Source: Anaerolineae bacterium (GTDB lineage: Bacteria; Chloroflexota; Anaerolineae; B4-G1; DUEL01). Taken from it: 51,492 bases of DNA. The DNA is taken from assembly GCA_016931695.1 (NCBI GenBank), contig JAFGEI010000139.1:1-51492 (forward strand), given 5' to 3'. Shown here in pieces: positions 9,145-18,198 of this stretch. The position numbers and the translations under genes were made by a program. The stretch's first letter is position 1. Every line of letters starts with the position of its first letter. Under the pieces are notes generated by a model. The model saw only the letters and a program-made list of their open reading frames with translations. It made no database searches and had not been told where the DNA came from.

Positions 9145-10051
9145 TCAACTGGTCGTACAACCGCTCCAGGTTCAGGGTGGGGCAGACGCTCTCCCGGCAT
9201 TGGAGGGTCAGCGCGGCGGCGGAAAGGCCCAGGCGGATAGCCTCGCTGACGGGCGCTTTTTCCAGCAGGCCCCAGATCACTGCCGCCGTCAGCGCATCCC
9301 CGACGCCGGTCCGGTCGACGATGGGAACGTCGATGGCCGGCATGTGCCCGCTTTCTTCCGGGGTCGCGTAGCAGAGGCCCCGTTCCGCCAGGGTGATCAC
9401 TGCCAGGTGGACCCCTTTGGACACCAGCCGCCGGGCGATGTGGATGGGGGAGCGGCTTTCCCGCTTCTCCCCCAGCAGGGCGACTGCCTCTTCCAGGTTG
9501 GGCGTCGTCATGTGCAGCTGGCTCAAGAACGGGCGCAGCCGGACCGCCAGCAGCGCCGAGGTGGGGTCGGCGCAGACCGGCCGTTCGTAGTGCGCGGCAA
9601 GGCGAAAGACCGTGCGCAGGGTCGGCGGGGAGAGGTTGCTGTCGATGACGACCATCTGCGCGTCCCGAAAGAGCCGGCGGCGGTCGTTCAGGTAGCGCGG
9701 GGTGATCGCTTCCAGGGCAGCGATATCGTGCAGCGCGGCGACCAACTGTCCCTCTTGATCGTGCAGTGCCAGGTAGGTTCCGCTGCGCAGGTCAGGCTGC
9801 ACCAGGACGTGCTCGACGTCGACGCCTGACTGCTCGGTCTTTTCCAGGATGTACTGGCCGGCCCAATCCGGGCCGATGGCCGAGATCAGGGTAACTTCTA
9901 CCCCCATCCGGCCCAGGTTCTCGGCGACGTTGCGCGCCACGCCGCCGGGGTTGCGGCGGATGGTCCCTGGGTGCGAGGTGCTGGCCTGCAGGGGTTGGGT
10001 CACCTGGCCCTTGACGTCCAGGCAAGCTGCGCCGATGATCAACACTTCCAT
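9137..10051 (-). CDS. PfkB-family sugar/nucleoside kinase, pseudouridine-kinase-like
   Basis: A 304-residue ribokinase-fold enzyme. It has the first PfkB signature GGVARNVAENL near residue 36 and the second, RTGVGDALTAAVIWGL, near 248, with the catalytic Asp in GVGD and the anion hole of that motif. The start MEVLIIGAACLDVKG and the GGVARNVAENLGRMG pattern most resemble PsuK, which phosphorylates pseudouridine, but no psuG gene accompanies it, so substrate assignment is tentative. It is the last gene of a minus-strand run and begins 3 bases after the stop of the TPR-like gene. The function of the pairing with SPFH proteins is unclear. Confidence 0.85.
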   Translation of the reverse strand: MEVLIIGAACLDVKGQVTQPLQASTSHPGTIRRNPGGVARNVAENLGRMGVEVTLISAIGPDWAGQYILEKTEQSGVDVEHVLVQPDLRSGTYLALHDQEGQLVAALHDIAALEAITPRYLNDRRRLFRDAQMVVIDSNLSPPTLRTVFRLAAHYERPVCADPTSALLAVRLRPFLSQLHMTTPNLEEAVALLGEKRESRSPIHIARRLVSKGVHLAVITLAERGLCYATPEESGHMPAIDVPIVDRTGVGDALTAAVIWGLLEKAPVSEAIRLGLSAAALTLQCRESVCPTLNLERLYDQLII

Positions 10052-10054
10052 CGT

Positions 10055-11029
10055 TCAAGGCTCCGGGGTCAGTAAGGCGAGCGGGTAGTAGATGGGCAGG
10101 TCGTCGACAATTTTGCCGATGAGGCGGGCGTCGATGCTGACAAAGGGGTTTTGCACCGCGTCGCTCACGCCCCGTTCAAAGCGGCCAAAGACAGGCCCGG
10201 TGGCTGCTTCGACGACGTAGTAGGGGACGTTCAGGTTGGCCTGGCCCGTGCGGCGTACTAACACATAGTCGCCCTTTTGGGCATCGATCGCGGCGTGGAT
10301 TTCGTCCGGCACTTGAAAGATGCGATATTCTCCGGTAGTGAAAATCACCACGCCGCCGGTGAGTGGATCCAGGCGAAAGCTTTGCCCGTCGATGGTCACG
10401 CTCTGGTCCACCACGTAGCCGACGACGGCCAATTTTGCCGCCAGGAAGGTATCCGTGTCTTGGGATAACCAGGCGGGAACGAGGAAGGAGTGATACGGCG
10501 GGGCGGGTTTTTCCTCCGCCCCCAGGCTGTCGCGGAGCCGCTCGACCCACTGGCTCATCCGCGTGCAGGTGCGGTATCGCGGCGGGTCAGGTTGGATGGC
10601 CCAGTATTCCCTGGCTGCCTGGAAAGTCTGCCGGGCGGTTCGATACCACTTGCCGGCCGCTCGTTCATCGCCCAAGACGTGCCAGGCGAGCGCCAGACTG
10701 TAGGCGGCGACGGCCTCGTTGTGTCGTTGCTCCTGGCTGGACTGGAGCTTGAAGATGGAATGTGCCTCTTGAGCGGAACGGCGGGCGTGGTCGAATTTCA
10801 TCATCTCTCGATAGAGGTCGCTCTGGTAGATGAGGGCGACGGCGAGGTCGATTTCGCTTTGGCCCTGGCGCCCCTGTTGTATCACCGCTTTGACGTGCTG
10901 GGCCGCCTTGGCCAACTGGTTTCTTCCTTTTTCGCGATCCGCCCGTCGCAGGTGGCCCATGGTTGTCTCGGCAACCCCGGCGCAGTACAGCAGGTTGGCT
11001 GGGGTGAACTCGGCAGTCAGGTGGATCAT
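10055..11029 (-). CDS. uncharacterised TPR-like protein with C-terminal beta-rich domain
   Basis: I do not recognise this 324-residue protein as a named family. Residues 1 to about 170 are helical with TPR-like pairs (AVALIYQSDLYREMMKFDHARRS; AVAAYSLALAWHVLGDERAAGKWY). Residues about 190-324 look beta-rich; the segment GDYVLVRRTGQANLN then GPVFGRFERG weakly recalls the S24/LexA peptidase fold, but no Ser-Lys dyad is evident. There is no signal peptide or membrane segment. Its ATG overlaps the stop of the upstream SPFH gene (ATGA), implying coupled translation and a joint role at the membrane with the two SPFH proteins. Confidence 0.75.
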   Translation of the reverse strand: MIHLTAEFTPANLLYCAGVAETTMGHLRRADREKGRNQLAKAAQHVKAVIQQGRQGQSEIDLAVALIYQSDLYREMMKFDHARRSAQEAHSIFKLQSSQEQRHNEAVAAYSLALAWHVLGDERAAGKWYRTARQTFQAAREYWAIQPDPPRYRTCTRMSQWVERLRDSLGAEEKPAPPYHSFLVPAWLSQDTDTFLAAKLAVVGYVVDQSVTIDGQSFRLDPLTGGVVIFTTGEYRIFQVPDEIHAAIDAQKGDYVLVRRTGQANLNVPYYVVEAATGPVFGRFERGVSDAVQNPFVSIDARLIGKIVDDLPIYYPLALLTPEP

Positions 11030-12345
11030 CGTCTACCGGGCCTCTCCTCAGCCGGCGGCATGAAGCGGTCGCCGCCCAGGGTTTCCTGCAGCTGCCGCAG
11101 CGTGCGGATGGCTTCCGGGGGCATCGAGACGCGGGTGTACGGATCGTAGGCCATCCAGCGCAGCGCCTGGACGAAACGGACGGCGAGCAGGTACGGTTCG
11201 ACCTCCTCTCCGCTCTCGATGACGGACTGCAAGGCCTGGGTGAGCGTGATGACCATCTCGGCCTGGGCCTGGGCCTGGGCGATGTCGATGCGCATCAGCT
11301 CCGCCTCGCCCTCGACCCGTGCTTCCAGGGTGCGGCTTTCCCAACCCGCCTGCCAGGCCTCGACCCACTGCTGGGAGACGCTTTCGTCGTCGACCTGGAA
11401 CTCGCCCAGCTCGACCCGCAACATCCTGACCCCGACGTCGGGCGCGGCGTCGCTGAGCTGTTCCGCCAACTGGCGGCGAATTTGCTCCCGCAGCGGCACC
11501 TCTTCTTCCCTGTCTGGAGCGATGAGCCAGTCTAGCCGCTGCCGGGCGATCAGGTTGCGCAGCATCCCGTCGGCGTTGCCCATCACCCGGTTGACCCAGT
11601 CCATCTTGGGCCAGCCAGACTCCCGCGCCCAAAAGGCAGCGGCGGCTTTGAACGCCGCCTCGTCGGTGTAGGGATAGGGCTTTTGCTCGCTTGGGGCGAT
11701 CGTCTGTTCCCGTCCCCATTCGTCGATAAAACGGTCGTCGATCTTGAAAACGAGCTCCATCTCGCAATGCACCATGATCCCGTCGCGGGTAAAGCCGCTC
11801 ACCGTGCGCACCTGGCGCTGGGGCCGCAGATCGACGATTGCCCAAATCCTTTCGAATCGCTCCAGCATAGGAAGGCCGGGCCCTAACACTCGCCCCAGCC
11901 GACCGCACTTTTGGGTGACGACAGCGTTGTCGTTGTAGATGACCAGGTACCCCGGGCCGCCCACCTCCAGCAGGGTCGGATCTTTGATTGTCGCGATCTC
12001 GCCGCCAGCGATGCGCACATAGTGCCGCTTGAACGTCCAGGGACAAAAAATCAGCCGGCTGAGCAAAAAGTATCCCTGGCGCAGGGTTTCGAGGCCGTAG
12101 AGGTCCTTGAGGAATTGGGCGACAACCAGGGGCGTCACGGCCAGGGCAAAAATGACGGGGAGCACTGCCAGCACCGCCAGGATCGCCAGCGCCAGCGGGT
12201 TTTGCGCCAGGCCGCCGCCCATCCAGCCCCCGACGATCATTCCCAGCACCACGACGACGACAATGACCGGGGTAAAGACCGGCAGGCACCGCCACAGGTG
12301 GACTTTTGCCCATCGACCTTTTTGGGATATCTTTAATCTGGACAT
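11026..12345 (-). CDS. SPFH/band-7 domain membrane protein (second of pair)
   Basis: A 439-residue protein with two N-terminal membrane segments (about 20-45 and 52-78: VFTPVIVVVVVLGMIVGG; LALAILAVLAVLPVIFALAV). An SPFH-like domain follows (about 110-330: GPGYLVIYNDNAVVTQKCGRL, GPGLPMLERFERI, DLRPQRQVRTVSGFTRDG), then a helical Ala/Glu-rich stretch (EARVEGEAELMRIDIAQAQAQAE) typical of SPFH oligomer coiled coils. The family forms large membrane-associated rings or caps that organise membranes or proteases. The start is ATG 12345 with an AGGGGG ribosome site, 2 bases after the stop of the paralogue upstream. No NfeD or FtsH-like gene is adjacent. Confidence 0.82.
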   Translation of the reverse strand: MSRLKISQKGRWAKVHLWRCLPVFTPVIVVVVVLGMIVGGWMGGGLAQNPLALAILAVLAVLPVIFALAVTPLVVAQFLKDLYGLETLRQGYFLLSRLIFCPWTFKRHYVRIAGGEIATIKDPTLLEVGGPGYLVIYNDNAVVTQKCGRLGRVLGPGLPMLERFERIWAIVDLRPQRQVRTVSGFTRDGIMVHCEMELVFKIDDRFIDEWGREQTIAPSEQKPYPYTDEAAFKAAAAFWARESGWPKMDWVNRVMGNADGMLRNLIARQRLDWLIAPDREEEVPLREQIRRQLAEQLSDAAPDVGVRMLRVELGEFQVDDESVSQQWVEAWQAGWESRTLEARVEGEAELMRIDIAQAQAQAEMVITLTQALQSVIESGEEVEPYLLAVRFVQALRWMAYDPYTRVSMPPEAIRTLRQLQETLGGDRFMPPAEERPGRR

Positions 12346-12347
12346 GG

Positions 12348-13844
12348 TTATGCCCCCTGGCGCCTGCTGTTGTCGAAGGGCGCGCGCAGGCGGCGTGCAC
12401 TCTCGACCGTGTTCGGCGGCAAATAGCCCTGTACCGCCGGGCGCAAAGCCATCTCTTCCAGGATGCGCAGAAACTCGGGCATCACCACTTCCGGCGTGAC
12501 GCCGACGCCAGGGCGGCTCAATTGGGAGAGCATCTCGCCCAGGTGGAGGATCAGATCCGCCTGGGCCTTTGCGCGCGCGTGTTCGATGCGCTGCAGCCGG
12601 TCCGTCTGGCTGCGCGCTTGCTCGATCATTGCCTCCCGCGCCCACCTGGCCTGCCAGCTGCTGATGCGGTGCTGCAGAATCTCTTTGTTTTCGGGTATCA
12701 AATTACTGATGGCGCCGACTTGCAAATAGATGCCCATTGGCTCGAGCTCTTTTTTCAGCCGCTCTCTGAACTCGCTGGCGATGGACTCGCGCGGCAGTTC
12801 GCCCTCTATCTCGAAGGGAGCGTACAGGTCGTCGAAATTGTAACGGGAGATAATGTCCTGCAGCACGCGGGAGCCGATGGTGACCGGCAGCTGCTCCCAG
12901 TTGTGTTGCTTGACCTCCCCATCCGGGGATGGTGCGACTTCTTGGGCATGCACGGCCTTAAATGCGGCGCTCTTGCGGTACGGCATCGGGGCTCCCAGTT
13001 CAGGAACTTGCTCCCCGCGGTCGATCCAGACGGTGGTGATGGTCAGGACCTTGATCCGGATCCCGTCCTTGGTCTGTGCCTTGACCTCAAAAAGCCGCTG
13101 TTGGGGGCGCAGGTCGATGGTGCGTATCGCCTGGTCGGCAAAGCCGCAAAAGATCACCCCCGGCCCCTGGATGCCCTTGAACTGGACCCCATCGGAGATG
13201 GCGATGGCATAGTTGCAATCAGTGATGACGAGCCCCGATCCCTGGGCAAAGTCGCTAAAGCGATCCCCATGGCCTCGCTGGACGACGCGATCGACTTCCA
13301 GCGGTTCGTCGACGACGACGTAAAACGGATAGTTCTGGCGCCAGATGTAATCGATGAGCGTTTGAAGGACGCGGAACATGTCCCTGAGCGATATTTTCTC
13401 GATCGGCAGCAGGTATCGACTGGCCCCGAACAGGCCCAGCAACGAGACGGGCAGGGCAATCAGCCAGGGTAGCAGCAGGGCGATCAGCTGGAAGGGCACC
13501 TGGTCGACGCCGGGGATGGCCGGCTTGGGCAGCAAAAACACCCACCCCAACCACAGCAGGGCGACGAGGACGGTGACGACGATGCCGACGATGCGCTTTT
13601 TCATCCACACGTACATCAGGCCCATCGTGAGCATCGCAGCCAGGACGCTCCCAGCGACCAGGGCGACCAGCCAGCCGGCAATCGTCCCTATGGAAAAGGG
13701 CAACAGCAGTAGATAGACGGAAAAGATGAACAGCAGCAGGAACAAGGAGGGCAGGATCACGTAGGATAAATAGGTCGTGAGTGGGCTTTTGAAACTGGAG
13801 GATGCTCTTTGGTCTGGGAAACCGTTTCGATCTTGTTCAGCCAT
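12348..13844 (-). CDS. SPFH/band-7 domain membrane protein (first of pair)
   Basis: A 498-residue protein with about four N-terminal membrane segments (YVILPSLFLLLFIFSVYLLL; IAGWLVALVAGSVLAAMLTM; IVGIVVTVLVALLWLGWVFL; LIALLLPWLIALPVSLLGLF). An SPFH-like domain spans about 200-400 (GSGLVITDCNYAIAISDG, GPGVIFCGFADQAIRTIDL, VKAQTKDGIRIKVLTI), followed by a helical region (ISSWQARWAREAMIEQARS). It is a distant paralogue of the next gene; they could form a mixed complex. The start at ATG 13844 (MAEQDRNGF) has only a weak ribosome site; a TTG start 19 codons upstream is possible but less likely. Confidence 0.8.
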   Translation of the reverse strand: MAEQDRNGFPDQRASSSFKSPLTTYLSYVILPSLFLLLFIFSVYLLLLPFSIGTIAGWLVALVAGSVLAAMLTMGLMYVWMKKRIVGIVVTVLVALLWLGWVFLLPKPAIPGVDQVPFQLIALLLPWLIALPVSLLGLFGASRYLLPIEKISLRDMFRVLQTLIDYIWRQNYPFYVVVDEPLEVDRVVQRGHGDRFSDFAQGSGLVITDCNYAIAISDGVQFKGIQGPGVIFCGFADQAIRTIDLRPQQRLFEVKAQTKDGIRIKVLTITTVWIDRGEQVPELGAPMPYRKSAAFKAVHAQEVAPSPDGEVKQHNWEQLPVTIGSRVLQDIISRYNFDDLYAPFEIEGELPRESIASEFRERLKKELEPMGIYLQVGAISNLIPENKEILQHRISSWQARWAREAMIEQARSQTDRLQRIEHARAKAQADLILHLGEMLSQLSRPGVGVTPEVVMPEFLRILEEMALRPAVQGYLPPNTVESARRLRAPFDNSRRQGA

Positions 13845-13993
13845 TGTCGTTTTGAACCCCCATCCCCTCGCCTGGTTGGTAACGGCCAGCCTTTTCTCCA
13901 ATCTGTCATCGCGCTCAGAGCCCGGCAGGCAATCACCTCGCAGCGGTGGAGGGGATTGCCCGTAATGACGCGCCGGGCAGTTGGTACAACTTT

Positions 13994-14021
13994 ATCATAC
14001 TCGTTTAAGGGTTTTCGTCAA
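13994..14021 (-). promoter_or_regulatory. promoter of the SPFH operon
   Basis: On the minus strand TTGACG (14021-14016) and TATGAT (13999-13994) are 16 bases apart, about 150 bases before the ATG at 13844. The -35 box contains the TGA stop of the glycosyltransferase gene, so the SPFH operon can be transcribed apart from the envelope genes upstream. Confidence 0.6.
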
Positions 14022-14980
14022 ATAGCGCTCAGCACGTTTTCCAGGTATGCCGTGTCCACGACGCGCTGCTGCTGGACCGCGCGGCGCTTGCGCAGCATCT
14101 TGGGCCCGTCGATGATCCCGGCCAGCATGCCCCGCAGCCGCGCCCGCGCCGCCTCCCCCCGCCAGGCCCGCAGCGCCTCCCCGGCCAGTGCCAGCTGCGC
14201 CCGCAGGATCGCCCGCCAATGGCGCCGCCAGAGGTCGCCCGGATAGTCCTTGAGCAGCACATAGATCGTGTTGCGCCCGTCGTAAAAACTGGCCGTCGGC
14301 CCCCCGCCGGTGGCGCCCAGCTTGTGGTAGACGACGGCGCGGGGCAGGTAGACGCAGCGCCAACCGGCCAGCTGCGCCCGCCAGGCCAGGTCGACGTCCT
14401 CGCAGGAAAAAAAGAAATCCTCGTCCAGCAGGCCGACCTGCTCGAACATCTCGCGGCGGTAGGCGGCGCTGCCGCCGCAGGCGCTGAAAACGTACTCTTC
14501 GACGTCGTACTGTCCCTGGTCCCGCTGCCAGACCCCCCGGTTGCCCGGCCGGCCGTCCAGGCGGTAGAAATCGCCCGCGGTGTGAAAGACGTCGCGCCGG
14601 TCAAAGAGCAGCATCTTGGAGGCGGCCAGGCCGGCCTCGGGATGGCGTCCGAACCCGGCCAGCACCTCTTCCAGCCAGCGAGGGTCGGCCGCGGTGTCGT
14701 TGTTGAGCAGGACGATGAACTGGCCGCGGGCAGCGGCGATACCGGCGTTGCAGGCGCCGGCAAAGCCCCGGTTTTCCCCCAGGGCCAGGATTTGCGCCTC
14801 GGGATAGTCGCGGGCTAGCAGCTGCAGGGAGTTGTCGACAGAGCCGTTGTCGACGACGACGAGCTCGAAATCGCGCCAGGTCTGGCGGCGCAGGCTCTCC
14901 AGGCAGTCGGGGAGGTGCTGCGCGCCGTTCCAGTTGGGGATCACGACGCTGGCGGCAGGGCGCGGTGCCGGTTCACTCAT
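14018..14980 (-). CDS. GT2-family glycosyltransferase (rhamnosyltransferase-like)
   Basis: A 320-residue GT-A fold enzyme. It has the family 2 start ASVVIPNWNGAQHLPDCLESL, the nucleotide site VVVDNGSVDNS, the metal-binding LLNNDTAAD (DxD-like position) and the acceptor-side EDFFFSCEDVDLAWRAQLAGW with the catalytic-base type Glu-Asp. This last pattern is typical of WbbL-like dTDP-rhamnose transferases, which fits the RmlD-like reductase directly upstream. The start is ATG 14980 (MSEPAPRPAASVVIPNWNG), overlapping that gene's end by 8 bases. It probably adds a sugar to a lipid-linked cell-envelope glycan. Sugar donor identity is inferred from the neighbour. Confidence 0.9.
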   Translation of the reverse strand: MSEPAPRPAASVVIPNWNGAQHLPDCLESLRRQTWRDFELVVVDNGSVDNSLQLLARDYPEAQILALGENRGFAGACNAGIAAARGQFIVLLNNDTAADPRWLEEVLAGFGRHPEAGLAASKMLLFDRRDVFHTAGDFYRLDGRPGNRGVWQRDQGQYDVEEYVFSACGGSAAYRREMFEQVGLLDEDFFFSCEDVDLAWRAQLAGWRCVYLPRAVVYHKLGATGGGPTASFYDGRNTIYVLLKDYPGDLWRRHWRAILRAQLALAGEALRAWRGEAARARLRGMLAGIIDGPKMLRKRRAVQQQRVVDTAYLENVLSAI

Positions 14981-15821
14981 CGGGCTGGGTTTTCTGGCGG
15001 ACGAATTCCTCCAGCGCCTCCTCCCAGGGACGCAGCACGATCCCCAGCGCGGCCGCAGCGGTGTTGGCCAGCGGGGCAAAGGGCGGGGGCGTCGAGGCGC
15101 GCTCAAAGTCGGCCAGGGCGATCGGTTCGACCGGGACGTGCTCGCGCCCGCTCAGGCGGAGGATGGCGCGGGCAAAGTCGTAGCGGGAACAATAGCCCTC
15201 GTTGACCAGGTGGTAGACGCCATACGCCCCGGTGTGGATGAGCGCCGCCAGCGCCGCCGCCAGGTCGGGGGCGTAGGTCGGATTGCTCACCTCGTCGCTG
15301 ACGACCCGCAGCGCACCCCGCTCGTCGGCCAGCTCGACGATGCGGTGGGGAAAGTTGCGCCCGTTGGGGGCGTAGAGCCAGGCGGTGCGCACGATATAGT
15401 GCTCGGCCAACAGCCGGCGCAGGAACCACTCCCCGTCCGCCTTGGTCTGCCCGTAGGGGTTGATGGCCTGGGGCGGGTCGGACTCGCGGTAGGGCTCGCT
15501 GGCGCTGCCGTCAAAGACCTCGTTGGTGCTGATATAGACCACCGCGGCGTTGATGCGCGAACAGGCGTGTCCCACGTTGCGGGTGCCCATCACGTTGACC
15601 CGGAATGCCCGGCCCGGGTTGCGGGCGCAGCCGTCGACGTCGGTCCACGCCGCGGCGTGGATGACCGCGTCGGGCGCGAACTCGGCGATGGCGCGGGTGA
15701 TGGCCGTGCGATCGGTGATGTCCACTTCGGGCAGGTCGCACCCGGCCACGCACTCGTCGCACAATGCCTGCTGAAGTGCCTGCCCGAGCTGGCCCTTCCA
15801 ACCGGTGATAAAGATGCGCAT
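14973..15821 (-). CDS. rfbD: RmlD-like dTDP-4-dehydrorhamnose reductase
   Basis: A 282-residue short-chain dehydrogenase of the RmlD type. It has the Rossmann start MRIFITGWKGQLGQAL, the NAD(P) site HAAAWTDVDGCARNPGRA, the STNEVFDG segment (RmlD usually STDYVFDG) and the active-site YGQTK (Tyr-x3-Lys), followed by RTAWLYAPNGRNF. The family reduces dTDP-4-keto-rhamnose to dTDP-L-rhamnose. The rmlA, rmlB and rmlC genes are not in the window. STNEVFDG instead of STDYVFDG is a small deviation, so a related sugar nucleotide is possible. It is coupled to the glycosyltransferase by an 8-base overlap. Confidence 0.87.
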   Translation of the reverse strand: MRIFITGWKGQLGQALQQALCDECVAGCDLPEVDITDRTAITRAIAEFAPDAVIHAAAWTDVDGCARNPGRAFRVNVMGTRNVGHACSRINAAVVYISTNEVFDGSASEPYRESDPPQAINPYGQTKADGEWFLRRLLAEHYIVRTAWLYAPNGRNFPHRIVELADERGALRVVSDEVSNPTYAPDLAAALAALIHTGAYGVYHLVNEGYCSRYDFARAILRLSGREHVPVEPIALADFERASTPPPFAPLANTAAAALGIVLRPWEEALEEFVRQKTQPDE

Positions 15822-15855
15822 TGGCGTCTCCTCTCCCGCCAGGTGGGTCGACCGC

Positions 15856-17121
15856 CTAGATCACGGTTCCGGGCGGAATGACGGCGTTCTTGGGGATGAC
15901 GACGATGCCGTCCTTGATGACGTAATTCTCGGCCTCGAAATCCGGCTCTCCCTTGTGATAACGGATCACCACCCCATCGCCGATGCGGGCGTTCTTGTCG
16001 ATGATCGCCCGCTCGATCTGGCAGTCGTGGCCGATGCCGAGGTCGGGCTGGCCGAGGCGGCGGTTTTCCGCCTTTTCTACCCCGTTCTCGTAGAAATCCG
16101 CCCCCATCATCACCACGTAGCGCAGCTGCGAGCCGGGGCGCACGATGCTGCGCAGCCCGATGACGCACTCTTCGACGTCCGCTTCGTACAGGCGGCAGCC
16201 CTCGGCAAGGACAACCTGTTTCACGTGGCAGCGATCGACGCGCGAGGCGGGCAGAAAACGCGGCCGGGTATAGATCGGGCGGTGCGGATCGTAAAAGTCA
16301 AAGGGGGGACTGGGGAGCGTCAGGTCCAGGTTGGCGTTGTAAAAGGCGGCGATGGTGCCAATGTCCTCCCAATAGCCCTCGAAGGGGTAAGCATAGACGC
16401 GGCGCGACGCGATCGCCGCCGGGATGACGTCGCGGCCAAAGTCGTCGCCGGTCGTCTCGTTGAGCAGCTCGATCAACACGTCCCGCTGGAAGACATAGAT
16501 GCCCATCGACCCCAGGTAGGGCCGCTCGCCCCCGGGGCGACTCTCCAGGCCGTTCAACTGCTGCGCCGTCTGCGGTTTCTCGTGAAAGGTGGCGATGCGC
16601 CCTTCGGCGTCGGTCTTGAGGATGCCGTAGCGGGAGGCGTCCTCTGCCGGGACAGGCATGACGGCGATGGTCACGTCGGCGTTCTTTTCCCGGTGCAGGC
16701 CGACGAATTGGTCGTAATCCATGCGGTACAGGTGATCTCCGGAGAGGATCAATATATCGCGGATGCCCTGGCGGGAGCGGCTGAGCAGGCGGCGGATCTG
16801 CCGCCGCACCGCGTCCGCCGTGCCCTGGTACCAATCGGTACAGTTCAGCGTCTGCTCTGCCGGCAGGATCTCGACATAGCCGCTGGAGAATATGTCAAAC
16901 TTGTAGGTGCGGTACACGTGACGGTGCAGCGAAGCGGTGAGAAACTGGGTCAGGACAAAGATATAGTTGATCCCCGAGTTGATGCAGTTGCTGAGGGGGA
17001 TGTCGATCAGGCGGTACTTGCCCGCCAGCGGGACGGCTGGCTTGGCGCGCAGCTTGGTCAGGGGATAGATGCGCGTTCCCCGCCCCCCGCCGAGGATCAT
17101 TGCCACGACGTTTTTCATCAT
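15856..17121 (-). CDS. glgC: glucose-1-phosphate adenylyltransferase
   Basis: A 421-residue ADP-glucose pyrophosphorylase, making ADP-glucose from ATP and glucose 1-phosphate for glycogen-type glucans. The nucleotide-binding loop ILGGGRGTRIYPLT is at the start; KPAVPLAGKYRLIDIPLSNC, SGDHLYRMDY and the glucose-1-phosphate site FHEKP all match. The C-terminal part (about 290-421) is a left-handed helix repeat (AIIDKNARIGDGVVI). The start may be ATG 17121 or 17118; the first overlaps the upstream stop as ATGA, and a GGAGG site precedes both. No glycogen synthase is in the window, so glgC sits apart among envelope sugar genes. Confidence 0.94.
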   Translation of the reverse strand: MMKNVVAMILGGGRGTRIYPLTKLRAKPAVPLAGKYRLIDIPLSNCINSGINYIFVLTQFLTASLHRHVYRTYKFDIFSSGYVEILPAEQTLNCTDWYQGTADAVRRQIRRLLSRSRQGIRDILILSGDHLYRMDYDQFVGLHREKNADVTIAVMPVPAEDASRYGILKTDAEGRIATFHEKPQTAQQLNGLESRPGGERPYLGSMGIYVFQRDVLIELLNETTGDDFGRDVIPAAIASRRVYAYPFEGYWEDIGTIAAFYNANLDLTLPSPPFDFYDPHRPIYTRPRFLPASRVDRCHVKQVVLAEGCRLYEADVEECVIGLRSIVRPGSQLRYVVMMGADFYENGVEKAENRRLGQPDLGIGHDCQIERAIIDKNARIGDGVVIRYHKGEPDFEAENYVIKDGIVVIPKNAVIPPGTVI

Positions 17122-18134
17122 TCAGCCTCCTCACGTGAGCGTTTCTCCAGTGGCGCTAAATAGCCATGCGAGCGGAACCACTCCAGGGTGTCCTGGCAGG
17201 TCTGTTCGAACGGGCGCGGTTCGGGCAGCCCCAGTTCCTGCTGCGCCCGGCTCCCGTCGAGGGCCTGCCAGTGGCGGATCGCCTGGAGCTGCCCGGCGAA
17301 CGGGATTCCCAGCCACGCCCCCATCCGTCCCAGCCATCCTGCCAGGCTGAGCGGGAACTTGATGCGCGGCGGGCGGACGCCGGCGGCTTGCGCGATGGTG
17401 GCCAGCATCTGTTCGATGCTCATGTTGTGCCCGCCGAGGATGTACCGCCGCCCCGATTTCCCCCGCTCGGCCGCCCGGATCTGCCCGCGGGCCACGTCGC
17501 GCCCGTCGACGACGTTGATCGACCCGGCCACGAATACCGGCATCCGCCGCCGGGCCACCTGGATCATCAGCGCCGAGGTGGTGGGCTTGACGTCGCCGGG
17601 GCCAAAGACGGTGCTGGGAATCACGACGACGGCATCCATGCCCGCCGCGCAGGCGCGCATCACCTCCTGCTCCATCATCCACTTGGCTTCAAAGTAGGGC
17701 GTACCGACCGAGCCCGGCATGTAGAGATCGTCCTCGTTGGCGAGGCGGCCGGGCAACCCCGGCGGCCCGACCGTGGAGAGGGTGCTGGTGTAGACAATGC
17801 GCCGCACGCCGGCGCTCCTGGCGGCGGCCAGCACGTTGCGCATGCCGGCCAGGCTGTGCTGGATTACCGGCCAGGGATCGTGGGCCCGCTGGGGATAATA
17901 GGCGGCAGCGTGAAAGACCAAGGGGGCGCCGCGCATGGCGGCGATCAGCGACACCGGGTCGATCAGGTCCGCCTGCACCCACTCGACCCGCTCGGCGACG
18001 TCGTCCAGCGCCCCCACCGCGCCGGGGCGGCGCCGCACGCCGCGCACCCGCCAGCCGCGCTCCAGGGCGGCGCGGACGATCTGCCCGCCGATGAAACCGG
18101 TCGCGCCCAGGACAGTGCAGGTGATCTCTGGCAT
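17118..18134 (-). CDS. NAD-dependent epimerase/dehydratase family protein
   Basis: A 338-residue extended short-chain dehydrogenase. It shows the cofactor motif VLGATGFIGGQIVRAAL, the LVFHAAAYYP and YTSTLSTVGPP segments, and the catalytic pair in YFEAKWMME (Tyr-x3-Lys). The style is closest to dihydroflavonol-reductase-like or HpnA-like enzymes, whose substrates vary widely (sugar nucleotides, sterol-like or hopanoid precursors), so a substrate is not proposed. It lies between the LCP transferase gene and glgC; its stop overlaps the glgC start. A lipid- or sugar-modifying role in the envelope is inferred from that position. Confidence 0.85.
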   Translation of the reverse strand: MPEITCTVLGATGFIGGQIVRAALERGWRVRGVRRRPGAVGALDDVAERVEWVQADLIDPVSLIAAMRGAPLVFHAAAYYPQRAHDPWPVIQHSLAGMRNVLAAARSAGVRRIVYTSTLSTVGPPGLPGRLANEDDLYMPGSVGTPYFEAKWMMEQEVMRACAAGMDAVVVIPSTVFGPGDVKPTTSALMIQVARRRMPVFVAGSINVVDGRDVARGQIRAAERGKSGRRYILGGHNMSIEQMLATIAQAAGVRPPRIKFPLSLAGWLGRMGAWLGIPFAGQLQAIRHWQALDGSRAQQELGLPEPRPFEQTCQDTLEWFRSHGYLAPLEKRSREEAE

Positions 18135-18198
18135 CTCGCCTCGCAGTCGGGGCAGCCCCCTGGCGCACAGCGCCGGCCAGCAGGCTGCCCCACGCTAT

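Noticed and set aside
13161..13178. CCCCTGGATGCCC as a fourth copy of the leader core
   Set aside because: It lies inside an SPFH coding sequence, lacks the GAGCAG partner and has no pairing arm.
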